This document shows positions 37,414 to 50,141 of a DNA stretch of 64,000 nt, piece after piece. The position numbers were made by a program, and so were the translations under genes. Where the stretch lies: positions 35,911,191 through 35,975,190 of the forward strand of contig JANVCC010000018.1 in the NCBI GenBank assembly GCA_025345505.1. Reading direction: 5' to 3'. Each line of letters opens with the position of its first letter. The stretch's first letter is position 1. The notes under the pieces were generated by a model. The model saw only the letters and a program-made list of their open reading frames with translations. It was not told the origin of the DNA and searched no databases. The stretch comes from Todiramphus chloris collaris. Taxonomy: Eukaryota; Chordata; Aves; Coraciiformes; Alcedinidae.

Positions 37414-38904
37414 CTGGGCTCAGTGACCAGACAAAAAAAGAGATGTTCCTCCTTTCTATCATATTTGTCTTTGCATAAAACTTTCCAAAATAATTCTTTT
37501 TTCAATCCAAAAAAAGTGAATTGGATGTTCTGTAAGGATTTCAAATCTACTAAAGAGATTTGGGGCCACTTTCAGACATCCTGGTATGGATGCTTGTCAT
37601 GGACACTGAAATTATTTTAGTCACTTCCAGTCTAACAGGCCATGACCATGGACACCAGAGAGAGGATGATCTGAATCACTCATTAAGTTTCTAAACAGAG
37701 TATGGGTGGGATGGACAGAATATGGTTCTCAGATGCACAGTCCCTACCAGCTCTAACGGATCTGAGCAATAGCGAGTTTTCACTGGCATTAAAACATCTC
37801 TGATGAAATATCCAGCATTTATATAGCCTCTTTATTTTTTGCTATAAAGATCCCCAAGAATTATGTCAACCATTTTTTATAAGAACTAGAAAATATACCT
37901 AAAAGTCAGCTACACTGATTGCTTCATTACCTTTTAACTTCTCTGCCTGATGGTCACACTGACAGGTTTGACACTTTATTTAGTGGGGATTGGTAGTAAT
38001 ATCTTCTTGGCTAGACACTTGTCACCTACCTTGCCTTATTATTTTCCTGTGCATCTCCTCCAAGGGCTGATTCATTTCAGTAGCATTTGTTGCAAGCAGA
38101 ATCCACTGAAGCACAAAGTGACAGATGAGAATATGAAAACTTCCAGTTATCCAGCTCAGTACTCATAAGTGATACAGGGAGCCGTGAGAGAGGCGGGTAA
38201 CCAGGACATTTGCTGAAGTTTCTTGAAATTGTACATGATATTTAGTTTGGAAAGAAACACTCAGCTTTCCTAATTTGCTTACTAGCTGAAGATTTTACAA
38301 TATGAAGTGAAACAAAATCAGTCATTTTTCTGCTTGAGAGACCTAGCTACTTCTTCTAGACTGCAGAATCTCAGTCTTACTGTGTACAAGAAGTATACAA
38401 CTGAAATGAGCTCAGTATGATTCCAAATAATTAAAAAAATGACAGTGGGAAATACATGTCTCTTTCCTAGGTGACCATCTCAACTATGAGCTAAATAGTC
38501 TTTCTTAAGCTTAGGGAGTATTTTACAGTTCTGTGACATGATGAGCAGCTTTAACAGGTGGGATCATAAATGATAGAGCTGGGTCAGTCCAATCAGTGGT
38601 CAACATCATTGATGCTCAAGGAAGGAGGTCCTGCTCTTCAGCAACACCTTTGTCTTCCTTTTTTCTCCCTTTCCAGAAGCTAAACCAAGAAAACCAAGGT
38701 TAATGTCTTCTGATTAGTGAATCATAGCAGTGTGCTGTGTTGTCAGAAAGCCATCAGAGCTGGTATGGTGAAGAGGTCAGGACTACATGGCTGGCACAGC
38801 CCCACCTGTCACTGAGCCATTAGTTGATACCCCTGTGCTAGCCCCATATCTGGAAAGAGCCTTTCTTATACACCCCATGTTCTGGTGATGAGTCTGTCAC
38901 ACAA

Positions 38905-38990
38905 TGATGGTCAGGTCTCCTCAGGTAAAGGTGGATCTGAATCTGTGCTTTCTACATCCCAGGTGAATGCTCTGACCACTTGCATTTAAA
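38905..38990 (+). mobile_element. Possible tRNA-type/MIR-like SINE remnant
   Basis: The series 'gtggatctgaatctgtgc', 'ctacatcccaggtgaatgct', 'ctgaccactt' resembles the block found in old amniote SINEs (GGATTTGAACC, CATCCCAGGTGAGTGCCCT, AACCACTA). The order and spacing fit, but divergence is high and only this part is visible. Confidence 0.4.
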
Positions 38991-41905
38991 AGTGCCTTCT
39001 CCACTCCTGTTAAAATGGAAGTCTAATATTCACCACTCTGGTGGGGTTTTTTTCTGCCTCCCACAAATAAAGAGTATAGTGCTTAACTCTAGGACAGGGT
39101 TCAGAGTTGTTAAGATGCAGGAGCCTGTCTCCTGAGCGCCTCCCATTCGCCAGCTTAGGTAGCCACTTGCATTTTTCCTGTTCCCAGGAGCCCCTGGGGA
39201 TGCAGCCCAGTGGGGCTGTGCACAGCATGGGCTTGGTAATTCCAACGGGGCTTGGTAAGTCCACCGGGCAGCTCCACCAGTCCCACATGCCACAGCATCT
39301 CACTGTCATTTGTCAAGCTTGCTTTCACCATGCCCTCAGACTTAAAATTGTTGCTAGGGAGTCCTGCTTTTTGCTTGGGAAAACCAAAAAAAAAAAAAGG
39401 AATGTGAAAAGAACTGGGTAAATAATTAGGGTAGTGCATTATTACATCTATGCCTTTTTCACCTTGCTAAAGAGATAGCATCAATCATTTCCTTAGATAC
39501 TTTATGACTTAAAAGTGGGAGTATGATGCTCACAAATATTCTGACATGATTGCTGGTAAGATACTTGCATCCCCATCAAAATGAGAGCTGCTCATGAGCA
39601 AAGGAAGAAATGGAGAAAGATAAGCTCTGTCTTTGAGAGAAATAAAACCAGAGCATGCCTCAGGTGAATGGGTGACAAATTCCCTCAAGACCACTGAGAT
39701 TCAAGTGTGCTAAGAGCCTCAGTAGTGATCCCTCACTGCGGGAAGAGGTGACATCCCCTCCTCACCCCTAGCAGACACTTCCCTGGTCACCTACTAAGTC
39801 TGCGGCAGCCTTCTGCAAGGGATGTCTTGTTTTTAACCAAGTACTTTAACTCCAGATGGGTAAAAAAGAAATCCAAGCAGGAGTATTTATTGACAGCGTC
39901 CAAAATAGACAACACAGTAACAAAGGGGTTTTAAGGCATAAGAAAGAAGGCAGTACTCAGCCTCCTTACAAGAGAAAGTATAAAAGGTGCTTTTGATTCA
40001 GTGTCCTTCTCATTTGCTGCAGGTGCTCTGACATGGCAGGGATGCTGTCTCCCAGTGTGTCATGTACTGCAAGCTGCACATGTTAGAGAAAAACCTTTCC
40101 TTCACACCAACGTCTGTAACTAATCTCCTTTCCAGGGGCTCTGAGCAGATTAAATTTTTTCCTCTTGAAACTTTCATTCTTTCCATCTGAAACTTACCTC
40201 CTTCTAACTTACTCAGCAGATGATCTTGACACTTCTCCAGTTAAATTAAGAAAGTCTCACTTCTCTGGAGATGCAAATGTCACTTTGTCAGACCAGCTGT
40301 CATCCCCTGTACTTTACTAGCCAACAAGTACATTCTTGACTGCGTGCTGCTCTACCTGACGAACCTCTCCTTCACTGCTATGGTGACTCAATTGCTTTTA
40401 ATATGAAAGTCTCTCCAGGCACTGCAGTTTGTATTTAAAATCAGCTAGAGCATTCATAAACACCCTTGGCACGAACATCGAATGCAACAAGTGAACACAG
40501 TCATTATCATCCCTTGAATGAAATGGTAACACTGGGATTAAGGCAACTGAAGGAGACAGAGAGGAAAACCTTTCTTCCAAACATGTCATGAAAATATCAC
40601 AAAGGATTGACAACAGAACAACCTTTGGCACCTCTAACATATTCTCCTGAAAAATATCATTATTTTCAACCCACATTAACTCTCTATGGAACGAAAGGCA
40701 AATTCAGTATAAATAACAATCAAAGGGAAAGTCCAAGTTATTTTCCAAGTATATTTGAATTAGGGTGCATTTTATTTAGAGTCTGCTCTTGGGGTGACCT
40801 GTTTCCTTTAAGGCTTTCTCTATGTTTCTGGGTGGGATGACAAGTGAATGACAGCAGAGCTGACAGCTTTATTAGCCTCAGAAACAGGACGGGCAAAAGC
40901 TGTGTTGTATCACCTCTGGATAATGAGCTGGATTTCTGAATGCAGCCCAGATTGTTGCAGGACAAGCCATGATGTGACAGGTTAGTGGTAGATGAAGCAA
41001 CACAACCTGAGGACTCCTTTTATATCCAGGGCCTTTACTAACATACCTACTATATATAGTGCAGAAAAGGCAGGAAAAGTCCTGCATAAGACCTCTAGGC
41101 TCAGCAGAAGCCAGATTTCAGTTGCCTGCAAAAGACTTCCCAGACAAGTCTTCGAGCAAAATGCTGTGGGTGTGATCATTGCAATGCTTTTCCCTGGCAG
41201 CACTCCATCCTAACATGTTTACAGGTCAAGTTGGTTATTCCTCATCTTTCCCTTCCCACTTGCACCACAGCTCAGAGGAGACCAGAGTTATTGGCTGTAG
41301 GGCTGCAGAGAGAGTGTTTGTCTCAGTTTCTACTCCAAGATCTTACTGTTCTCTCATTACAAATCAAGAACAGTAAGACAGGAGTGCCAGGGAGGAGCCA
41401 GGCTGTGTTCTTACATCCCGGCATACGGCAGGGGTGGGAGTAGGTCCATGTGTAAAAGCATGAGTGTGTGGTGATCAAATGCATTTATAACACGGTGTCT
41501 TAAGTCAGAGGTAGTGTTTGCCTACAGCTGGGAAGCTCTGTATTTGGGAATTTCTGGCATTCAGTGCATTCAAATCAGTATTGTTTTTCTCCTATTAAAA
41601 CACGAACTTGAATCATAACAACCTATTCAGACATGGGCTGTTGCTAGGCTTGCCTAAAACAGTGGCAGTTGCTCTTTTTTGTCTCATCTTATTTGGTTAG
41701 CTATTGTAGAAATCTGCCTCTTCCAAGTTTTTCCAGAGAAATACTTCATTGTGGAGAAATTTATTCCCTCATCTTCCCTTCCTTTGCCTGTGAAAAATAA
41801 CCTTGTGAATAAGAAGGATTTGAAAAAAAATTAAAAAGCACAGAAAACCCCAAAACACTAACATTTTTGTTTCTATCCCGAGGTAGTATTGAAAATACCA
41901 TTTAT

Positions 41906-41922
41906 GGGGGGGGGGGGGGGGG
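41906..41922. repeat. Poly-G tract, 17 bp
   Basis: Uninterrupted run of 17 G, unusual in AT-rich surroundings and able to form a G-quadruplex. Its length may vary between reads or individuals. Confidence 0.9.
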
Positions 41923-43600
41923 AATGAAAAATATCCCAGAGAATGAACACATAGATATTTAGGGTACTATCTTTGTGGAAAAAAACATTTTTTTGTGGAA
42001 GTTTTAAACGTTTAATATCTGGTATTTCATATATGACAAAAGTCAAGAAGGGAATAGAAAAAGGCTTTCTATTTTGTGGAATCACAGAGACAGACACACA
42101 ATATGCACAAGGACAATATTGTTTGCCATATTCTTTATTCAGATCCTTGTCAGTGCTGCAAGAAAGTAAATATCCTTGTAGGCGGTTTAACATTCTTTCA
42201 TCTAACATCTCTCAGCACCTGTTCTCTCCCTGATTTATCACAATTAGCAACATGTTCAAACAAAAAAAAGAAGTTATTTCCATTGTTTAGTTTATAACTC
42301 CAGTCCAAAAGGTGCAGAAGGGTCTCCATTTGTGAAATGATGAAAACAAATTTAAAGGGGAAGCTGGATAGGCTACTCGTTACCTTTCAACTATTCTCTT
42401 ATTGGTTGTACTAAATGTATTTCACAAGCATACTTTCTGATGGAGAGTACTGGAATTGCTGTATCTCTGCAGAGGAAGAAGAGGGGGAAAAATTCATGTT
42501 TAGAAAAGCAGATATGGAAGGTGATCCTCAGGACTAAAGAGTGACAAGAAATTCAGAAACTGCAAGACATTAATGAGATGTATTGATTTAATTAGCCAGC
42601 ATAACATCATTTATCATGCTAGCCACAAGAGACATGCCCATAATAGCTATCGTTTGAAGGTCACACTTAGATATAACATATCTACTGTGTTACACGAATG
42701 TCTAGCTGTTGAGATCTGTTTTACTTAAACTTGGGAAGAAGTTACTGAAAGGCAATTTTGAAAAGCCTCCGTATGAATAACACAGTGCTATATGTTGTAA
42801 TGGAGTCTATTCATCCTCTTAACAAGCAGGAGTTTCTGCATTCCCACTGTTTGATGGATTTAAGTGTCCGAGGTAAACAATAAGGACTCACTTAAATAGT
42901 GGTATCTGTAACAAATTCGGCATACTCAAGTTTCAGGATATTTTATTGTTTTATAATGGCAGGTTCATGCCTGCCAGACTTTTTTCCCTACTTCCTCTGC
43001 CTGTTCATTATTCAGGAAAGATTTTAAATAATGATAAGGCTCCGAAAGAATTCTCAGTAGCAAAAAGCTTCTTACGGGCTCATTTACGGTCTCAGCTACA
43101 GAGGGGTAAGACTCAAGTACCCTGACAAAGTGAAAAGAGCTCCTGGGGATACATGCCAGCATAAATGAGAGCTTAATTTGGCCCCAAATTAGAAACTCTT
43201 TGTCAGCTAGGGGCTCAGATATCCTACAGAATTCAGTGCTGCCCCTCTGACACTGGGTATTTTTCTAATTGGAATTTCCTTGCCTTAGTGTGAAATTATT
43301 TTTTTTTTTTTTAATTAAGGTTTTTATCCGATTTTCTTTTTCATTTTCTGACTTATAAAGACTGTGAAAAGTGTTTTGCAACTGCTCATATTCATTTCAG
43401 CTGCGAAGCAGCACATAGAGCTGGTCTGCTTTCCTAAGCATGCATTTCTTCGTTTGAAATTTCCTATTTTAAAAAAGGCATAATAAGATCCATGTTGATG
43501 AATTTCCTCAACCACCTTCCCACCAGGAAGATTTAGAAAGGCACCCCTCAGGAGCACACACCTTCCACACCCTCTTCATGCTGGCCTGGAAGCACAGCTT

Positions 43601-43713
43601 CGCTCTCGATCGCGTGAACCCTCACGTCTCAAATAGACCGCAACAACACAAGCCCACACAAGTGACAAGCGACACGGGTTCAGACTCGGCTGCTGTGACT
43701 TTGGCTTGTGCAC
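43601..43713. promoter_or_regulatory. Small CpG cluster in CpG-poor DNA
   Basis: Ten CpG dinucleotides occur in 113 bp, including CTCGATCGCG (43605-43614). The flanking kilobases have very few. It is too short for a usual CpG island. It may be a conserved regulatory element or part of an unrecognised repeat. Confidence 0.25.
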
Positions 43714-46499
43714 GCTTTGGATGCCTCAGCAGTTGAGCAAGGATGTTGGAAATTAGAGCCTGCTCACAACTTTTTCACTAAGTCTATTTTTGCTGTATTT
43801 AAACTACCTTTAGAGTGGCTGCACAGCAGAACCAATCTGAAGGATGTTTTCTACTACAGAGAAAAAGGAGTTTTAGGTTGTTTTGGCTCTGTTACATGCA
43901 GAACACAAAAAGCTGAAGTCTTAATATAGTTCTTCTATTTATGCTCTCTTTGTCACCTTCACCTCCGCTTGTTACCTTTTAAAGTTTGTAAAGTTTCCTT
44001 TCAGGTAATTTAAAAGCATTTCTTTTTAAAGTTAGCACAGTACTAAAGGGCCATTTCTAGCACAAAATGGCCAAAGTAATTGCCTAGGGAAGCTGGTGTT
44101 ACTTTCAGAGGTTAGAGGGCTACATTCCTACTGACATGAGAAATACTGGTTGCACAGACACTGGAGTATTTGCATGGTGCACTAATAACATGAAAGGAAA
44201 AAGACTGGCTAGTAGGTTTCTAGTGAGAATGGAGCTTGGTCATCAGGGCTCACTGGAACAGTTCAGCCTTCAGCTTTCTAGCCTGTTTAATGTAATATTT
44301 GCTTTAGGACCCTGTCTTACTCTTCAGGTGTTGTTTCTCTTGCAGGGTACTCCGGTAGAAAGGGATCCTTGGCAAACATGTGAAATTTTGTCTGATGCTA
44401 TCTACGTGAGAGTCAGGACATTTATTTGCCTGCACCTTTGTTAAACATTCCTATATTACATAGCCTTCCTAATGATCTGTAGGATGTTTATCCCAGAAAA
44501 TATAACGACACTTGGATTATACAAATATAGCACATACTTGAGAAGTCACCTCTTAATCCTCAGTCAGTGGCAACAAGGAAGGAGCATACCTCCAAGGTCT
44601 TAGCAGCTGCCTGTAAAAGGAGGGACACCCCTAACAATTTATCTGAGCATCTGCAGTGCAGCTTTTCTGCTTCAGAAAAGGAGCCTCCTAGAATCCCTTG
44701 TAAAGACAGGATTTTTCCCCCTTTTGCATTAGATCTGGATGGCAGGGGTGGAATTACATCTTTAAGGCTAATCCTTGCTTCGATGCAACCCATAATATGT
44801 AACCCATTTAGCTTGTTGTTTTTCAAACAAATGGATAAGAACAAAACAGTGCACATTTTAAGAAGACTTGATACTATTAATGCTAACTCTGTGAAAGTAT
44901 AAATAAGCTGTTGCAGTTTAACAGAAAGCAGAATTTCCTAGATGAGCATAAACTAATGGCTCACTGCCAAAAATGGATGTGCAGTCTCTGCTGTAGAAGC
45001 CCCAGCTACTCTGCTGATCTCAATGAAAGAAGGATTGGAAATAAAACAAACACTCTGGGATCTTGAAAAATATGGGAAGATACCAGCTGGTGTTAAACAG
45101 TGTAGAAATAACACAGTAATGAAACTAATAAATAAATACAGATAGGTTTAAGACATCCTCTTCAGAAATACTACCCTATGGGTTAAGGATCTGAAGATTA
45201 AATGTTTAACAGTTCTGGCATATAAGGAACCCATCCTCTCCCCTGCGTAAGTGCTTCAGTTCTTGTTCCTTGCTACATAAATCACAGGCAGGATAAACGT
45301 ATTACAAGTTAAGAGAAGGAAATAATATGATCTCCTAGCAGACACTGGAGCAACAGCTTTTCAAATACGTGCCAAAATGCCATGGAACTATTAGTACGGA
45401 ACAAGATACACCTTCTTTTACAGTCTAGAGCAAATTCGTCTTTTATCTATTAAATCCCTGACAGCTTACCCCAAAACTCACAGTCTTTAACACATTTCTC
45501 CTCATAACATCTCTTTCAAGCCTAGACTCCGATTTTCTCCCATTTTATTAAGTGCAGATGAGAGACACAGGTAAAGATGGGTACAGATGCAGAAAAAAGG
45601 ACTAGGTACCCAAATCCCAGAGTGCCAGCAACAAAGCTGGAGGATATCCAGTAACATTGGGAAAAAGCCATAGCACTGAGAGAGGAAAAAAGTTTCTACT
45701 CTGATATAATTTGACAGTGAAGAAGAGTTGACAGAGTCCATAGATGCTCCTGACATACAACAACTCCCTCAGGACAGTGGATACACCTGAAAATGGGAGA
45801 CAAATAGATAATCCAACATTGATCACATTGTCCACATTCTGTGATCACAAATCAGTTTTCTGTTGACAAGGCTCATTTTTCACAGCAGCATCTTTGTCTC
45901 CAAGCCTTTGCCAAAGAGTTATAACTTCATCAGTGCATTTGGGAATACATTTAACAAAATTGCCTTTTGCAGAAGTGAGATAGTACCAAAGCAATGCAAT
46001 TCTGGAAAACAACAATAAGAAGGGAAGTAGAAAAGCTATCTGGAAAAACTAGTGAAGATGGCCCTCAATTTCTTAATAAAACACCCCAGTGCATTGTTGC
46101 TTGCCTATTATTCTCTTCATGAATTACAGTAAAATGAAATTACCAGAGTTTTTGCAATGTGATGTGTGCAAGACCATTTCATCAGAAGGATAAGAAGTCA
46201 AAATTGTGCTTTAATATCAGCAAACTGTCTCAGTATGAAGACTGCTCATATGTGACCTTTAATCTTGAATTCTTCATGAAATCAGATTTACAAGATATTA
46301 TTATTCGAAGGAGTGAGCCCAGTCCCTGAAGCTGTATAGGAAACTGTATCTAAACACATGACAAGCTCAGAATTCCTTAACGCTTTCCTCCAAATAATTA
46401 AAAAGTTTTTCATACACATCATCAAAAACTTAAACCCATGTTTAGATTATGTGACAAAAAGCTTCAAGGCAGAAAATACCAAAGGTAAATTACTGTATC

Positions 46500-46720
46500 A
46501 TTTTTGATTAGAGGATCATATTAAATTAATAACTAATAATTGCCCATGTTATCTTCAGCAGCTGTGGATATATGTGCCGTTCACGTGCATTTGTTGTGCA
46601 TGCATTAGGGTAATAAAGTCCATGATGTGTTTTACTACCTAAAACACACTGCTAATCAGACAAATACTCACTCATTCATTAATCACACATTTAACTCACA
46701 AAGCCAGGCCACTATCATTA
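46500..46720. promoter_or_regulatory. Candidate conserved regulatory block
   Basis: A dense set of motifs sits in unique DNA: several TAAT cores, an E-box CAGCTG (46558-46563), CACGTG (46581-46586) and TGCATGCA near 46598. This composition is common in vertebrate developmental enhancers, but single-sequence evidence is weak. Confidence 0.15.
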
Positions 46721-47004
46721 GCAGCCTTATGTTTGAACAACACTAGCTTGACTTGAATTACTTGAAACTGAACTTAAGCAAGACAAAAAATGTCTAGTTG
46801 GGGTAGTAGGCAGAGGAATGTAGAACCTACCACCATGGTGACAGACCAACCAGTCTTTCTCTGGTCAATGTAGTCTGCATTTTAGAAACACTACTAGTGG
46901 CAGAGCAAAAATAATGCAATATATACTCAAGGGATAATTTTCTTAGCATAGCTTGTTGACAAAAAATTCCTTCCAGCTAAGTTTCAATAAAATATGTCAA
47001 TGAC

Positions 47005-47348
47005 TGTGGATGCTGAAAAGCTGCTAGCAGACGGATTTTCTCAGGTTCTCACAATATTTGGTGAGAATCCTGCCTTTCTCACACATGTTATGAGAAACAG
47101 TAGGATGGTTTTTGTAAGCTGGACAAACACCTGGTGTTTTCTTAAGTTCTGTTTATGGTACACTGGAAAAATATTTTGCAATGGGTGTTCTAGGACTTTA
47201 GCCAATCACCCTAAGAGATGGGTGATCACTGACCAATCGCCTTATGAGGCTAGGGTATATAAAACAGGGTTATAAACTAATAAATTGGCCTTCTCTTGCT
47301 GAATTTGTGTGTTGATGAGTTTCTCCACTCCCAGTATAAACAGCGACA
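47005..47348 (+). mobile_element. Solo LTR copy B, ERVK-type, plus strand (344 bp)
   Basis: Starts TGTGGATGCTGAAAAGC and ends CAGCGACA, flanked on both sides by a perfect 6 bp duplication AATGAC (46999-47004 and 47349-47354). Promoter features lie in order: CCAAT at 47202-47206 and 47233-47237, TATATAAAA at 47256-47264, and AATAAA at 47279-47284. The very short gap between TATA box and AATAAA is like alpharetroviral LTRs, where the polyadenylation signal sits just before R. The same family occurs inverted at 20283-20628. The perfect duplication and intact AATAAA suggest copy B is the younger or less eroded one. The 93-codon open frame across it (46994-47275) is not a gene. No gag, pol or env sequence remains. 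Confidence 0.9.
47256..47284 (+). promoter_or_regulatory. TATA box and polyadenylation signal of LTR copy B
   Basis: TATATAAAA at 47256-47264 and AATAAA at 47279-47284, spaced as in compact class II LTRs. Whether they still direct transcription is unknown. Confidence 0.55.
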
Positions 47349-47599
47349 AATGACTTAACACCTGTTGTTTGTGCTGCTGTCTCATGGAGCTTGGACTCAG
47401 GTCCATGTTTGCAAAGTCCTCTCTTCCAGATAACTGAAACCCTGGGCCCAGGATAGCTATCACACTTTCCACAAGAGAAAAGAACTTTCACAGTGGTCTT
47501 TCCAACTATGGAGAGACCCCATGCAGAAACTCTGGACCACGGCAAACTCAAACACCTTCCCGTCCAATGCACACTTCTGTCACTTGCCTCTTCTAACAG

Positions 47600-47706
47600 A
47601 TAGAATCACAGCATCGTAGGGGTTGAAATGGACCTCTGGAAACTGTTGAGTCCAAAGTCCCCTTCCAGAGCAGGCCACACAGAAACAGATCCAGGTTGGG
47701 TACAGA
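47600..47706 (-). mobile_element. CR1 LINE 3'-end fragment, minus strand (about 105 bp)
   Basis: Read on plus: 'atagaatcacagcatcgtag', 'ggttgaaatggacctctgga', 'gagtccaaagtccccttcca', 'gagcaggccacacagaaac', 'agatccaggttgggt'. This equals the inverted UTR of the CR1 subtype whose UTR has CCAGAGCAGG...CACAGGAACGCATCCAGG. Only the UTR remains. Confidence 0.8.
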
Positions 47707-49599
47707 TACATGAAGCAAGGGGTACATTTGACACAACCAAGCAACCACTCTCTGCTCACCCTCACCAGATCAAAACAACAGACACATCACACTTCTCCTC
47801 TACAGCGAGGAGGGGTAAGTCACACTTGAGAGGTGCTACCTGTGTTATGCAACGCACAAAGCTGCTCTCACACTACAGTGATGACAAACTCACACCATGC
47901 AGAATGGCAGATCCAAAGAGTTCATAGTTAAAAAAAGCTTTTACAGGATATAGTGCATTATTATTAGCCTGGGATATAGATAACATGTCATATCAAGAAA
48001 CTAAAGCACAGATCTGTCAGAGGTCTGTCAAACATCTCTTCAAAAGTTTATACACTCAGTCAGGGAAAGTATGAATCTCCCAGGTCCTGCCTATAGCTAC
48101 AAAGTTATCAAGGGTAAAACATCAAGAATTCAAGCTCATAGCAGAAATGCTTTCCATTAACAACTGATGGAATTTGACCAGTGTCTTGTTCTCACTACTT
48201 TACTTTGGTCTCAATTCACCAACAGACTTGTGTTAGGTATTCACAGCAGAAGGGAGGGAATATAATGCTGTGTTTTAACTGAAGCATTTGATCACCAGAA
48301 TGACATTCTCTTTGTACCAAAACCCCTCCAGAATTCTCTATGGTTAACTGGAAAAACCAAAGCCCTAATGAAACAGCAACAGAGTGCTAAATAAGAGCAA
48401 GATAATCTGCAATTTCTACATAGTAGCTGAAATACTTAATACATCAACACCTGTATACCACAGCCAGGGGACTCCAGTCACTTGAGCATACATCTTAGGT
48501 ATGGTCAGGACTTCCACTGTGTGTCAAGAACAGCTGAAGGGCTGATTTTGCTTGAAACATTAGGACTGGCACAGGGCATATGATGACAGCATTGAGATCC
48601 TGACTCCTGCTGAGGTCTGAATTGGACCCCCAGTGTTCAACCTCTCAGTGGAAAACAAAATGAGAAATAACAGTCCAGAGGGAATAGTAGTTCTGTCTAT
48701 GAACCAAACTTATTAAACATTTTCACTAGTGACCACAGCACAGTGGCATAATCTACTAGAAATGTTTTAAGAACGTTTGCTGATATGACAGTCAGAAGTA
48801 TCACAAATAAAGATGAGGATTGGGAAACCTAGGGAAAGGGTCAAACATGCAAAGCACAGGATCATGTACTTATGAAATAATCGGATTTTTCTGACAGAGA
48901 ATAACCTTATTCTTTGGATCTCCACAGAAGGAACAAACAGCTGGAGTGTTTTTGCTATGAACCACCAATGTGCTGCAGACATAAAAAAACCCAGAAGCAC
49001 TTGTTAATGAATGCAGCGAGGTGTTCCCAAAAGAAATATGGAAGCATTAATGTCACTTTGCTAAGATGCACACCTTCTGCCCAATTTGTTCACTGCTGCA
49101 CTGGGGAGATAAATTCAAAGCAGAACAGACACAGATAACGGTAGATGCAAAGTCTATCTTTGGAAAAGAAACTATTACTAAAATGAGCTCCAAGGAGACA
49201 AGATTGTTCACTAAAGATGGAATGAGGTTTAAGAACCCAGGAAGAAAACTACCCACCTATATTAAAGAATGCTATTGGCACAACAACAAATGGGTGTAAA
49301 TTAGCCAGGGATACACTTAACCCAGAAATCAGAAGATACTTATCAGAAAAGTGAGGCTCTGGGTCAGATTTCCAGTAAGGACAGTAGGATAAAAAAAACT
49401 CAAAACCCTGATTAAATTTAGGCTGGATCTACGATATGAAAGAGAACCATATGGAAGAGTGCCAGCTGTAACAAGTGACTGGGTTTAAGGATGGAAAGTT
49501 CTTCACAAGTTCTGAATTCCAGCTCTTTCAAAAATGCTTAAAAATTAAATTTGGCCCATGGATTATTATGCACTATTAACCTCCAGGTAGGTAGTGATG
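47707..49599. other. Unannotated non-coding DNA
   Basis: No gene or clear repeat. Overlapping frames of about 77 codons near 48767-49299 have no motif. A weak MIR-like hint lies directly before the CR1 at about 49590-49640 ('gaaaactgaggcctattaag'). Confidence 0.5.
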
Positions 49600-50141
49600 A
49601 ACTTGAAAGAAGAAAACTGAGGCCTATTAAGAAAGACTTCAGGGCATTGTGTCACCTTGTCAAGCGAGTGGGAGACAGGTAGTGTTTTCCTCTCTCCCCC
49701 TAGTTGCAGTATCCAACCCAGAAAGACTGAGGAGGACCAACCAAATTAATTCTCGGCTTCAAGCATGGTGCCACTAGCAGGACTTTGTGTTTTTTGACCA
49801 TGGGTCAATCTACACGAGGCCAGGCCTGCTGGCAGCAGGTGGGGTACATGTCTCCCAAAGGGGGAGAAGGATTTTATTTCAGGAGTTGGGCAGGCTCATT
49901 GACAAAGCTTTAAACTAGACTCAAAGGGGAAAAGGGGAAAAAACAGGCTCACTGGAGACAAGGCTGGGATGTTTGTGGAACAGTGTGCCAGCTCCACTTC
50001 TATCTCAGGGGTCACAGGGGACAGTGGTCTGTGTGATAGGGAAGACATATATGCTGTTGATGAGCCAGGACTCCCTGTACTGCCTGAGAATGATCAAGCA
50101 GGCACTAGATCCTTCCCATGCTAGAAGATGCACCAACTAAA

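Larger units (their letters stand above)
35491..38904. other. Unannotated non-coding DNA
   Basis: Contains a T13-14 run near 36037, overlapping motif-less open frames at 35345-35745, a block with TAAT cores and rare CpGs near 35750-35860, and the splice-donor palindrome at 37313-37334. Nothing identifies a gene. Confidence 0.5.
38991..46499. other. Unannotated non-coding DNA
   Basis: About 7.5 kb with no recognised gene or young repeat. It has an A12 run near 39388, a G17 tract at 41906-41922, a T14 run near 43299 and a CpG cluster at 43601-43713. Frames of about 100-111 codons at 39107-39421, 41873-42208, 44136-44444 and 44560-44902 have no motif or splice support. Confidence 0.5.

Noticed and set aside
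39107..39439. Overlapping frames of 87-104 codons on both strands
   Set aside because: No shared motif and mutual overlap; ends in poly-A-coded lysines.
43660..43700. tRNA gene suggested by a B-box-like GGGTTCAGACTC
   Set aside because: No A box at the right distance and no cloverleaf could be drawn.
46994..47275. 93-codon open frame as a gene
   Set aside because: It lies almost wholly inside solo LTR copy B; the frame is not kept in copy A.
49590..49640. MIR-like trace directly before the long CR1
   Set aside because: Only one short block ('gaaaactgaggc') matches; not enough to separate it from the CR1 5' boundary.
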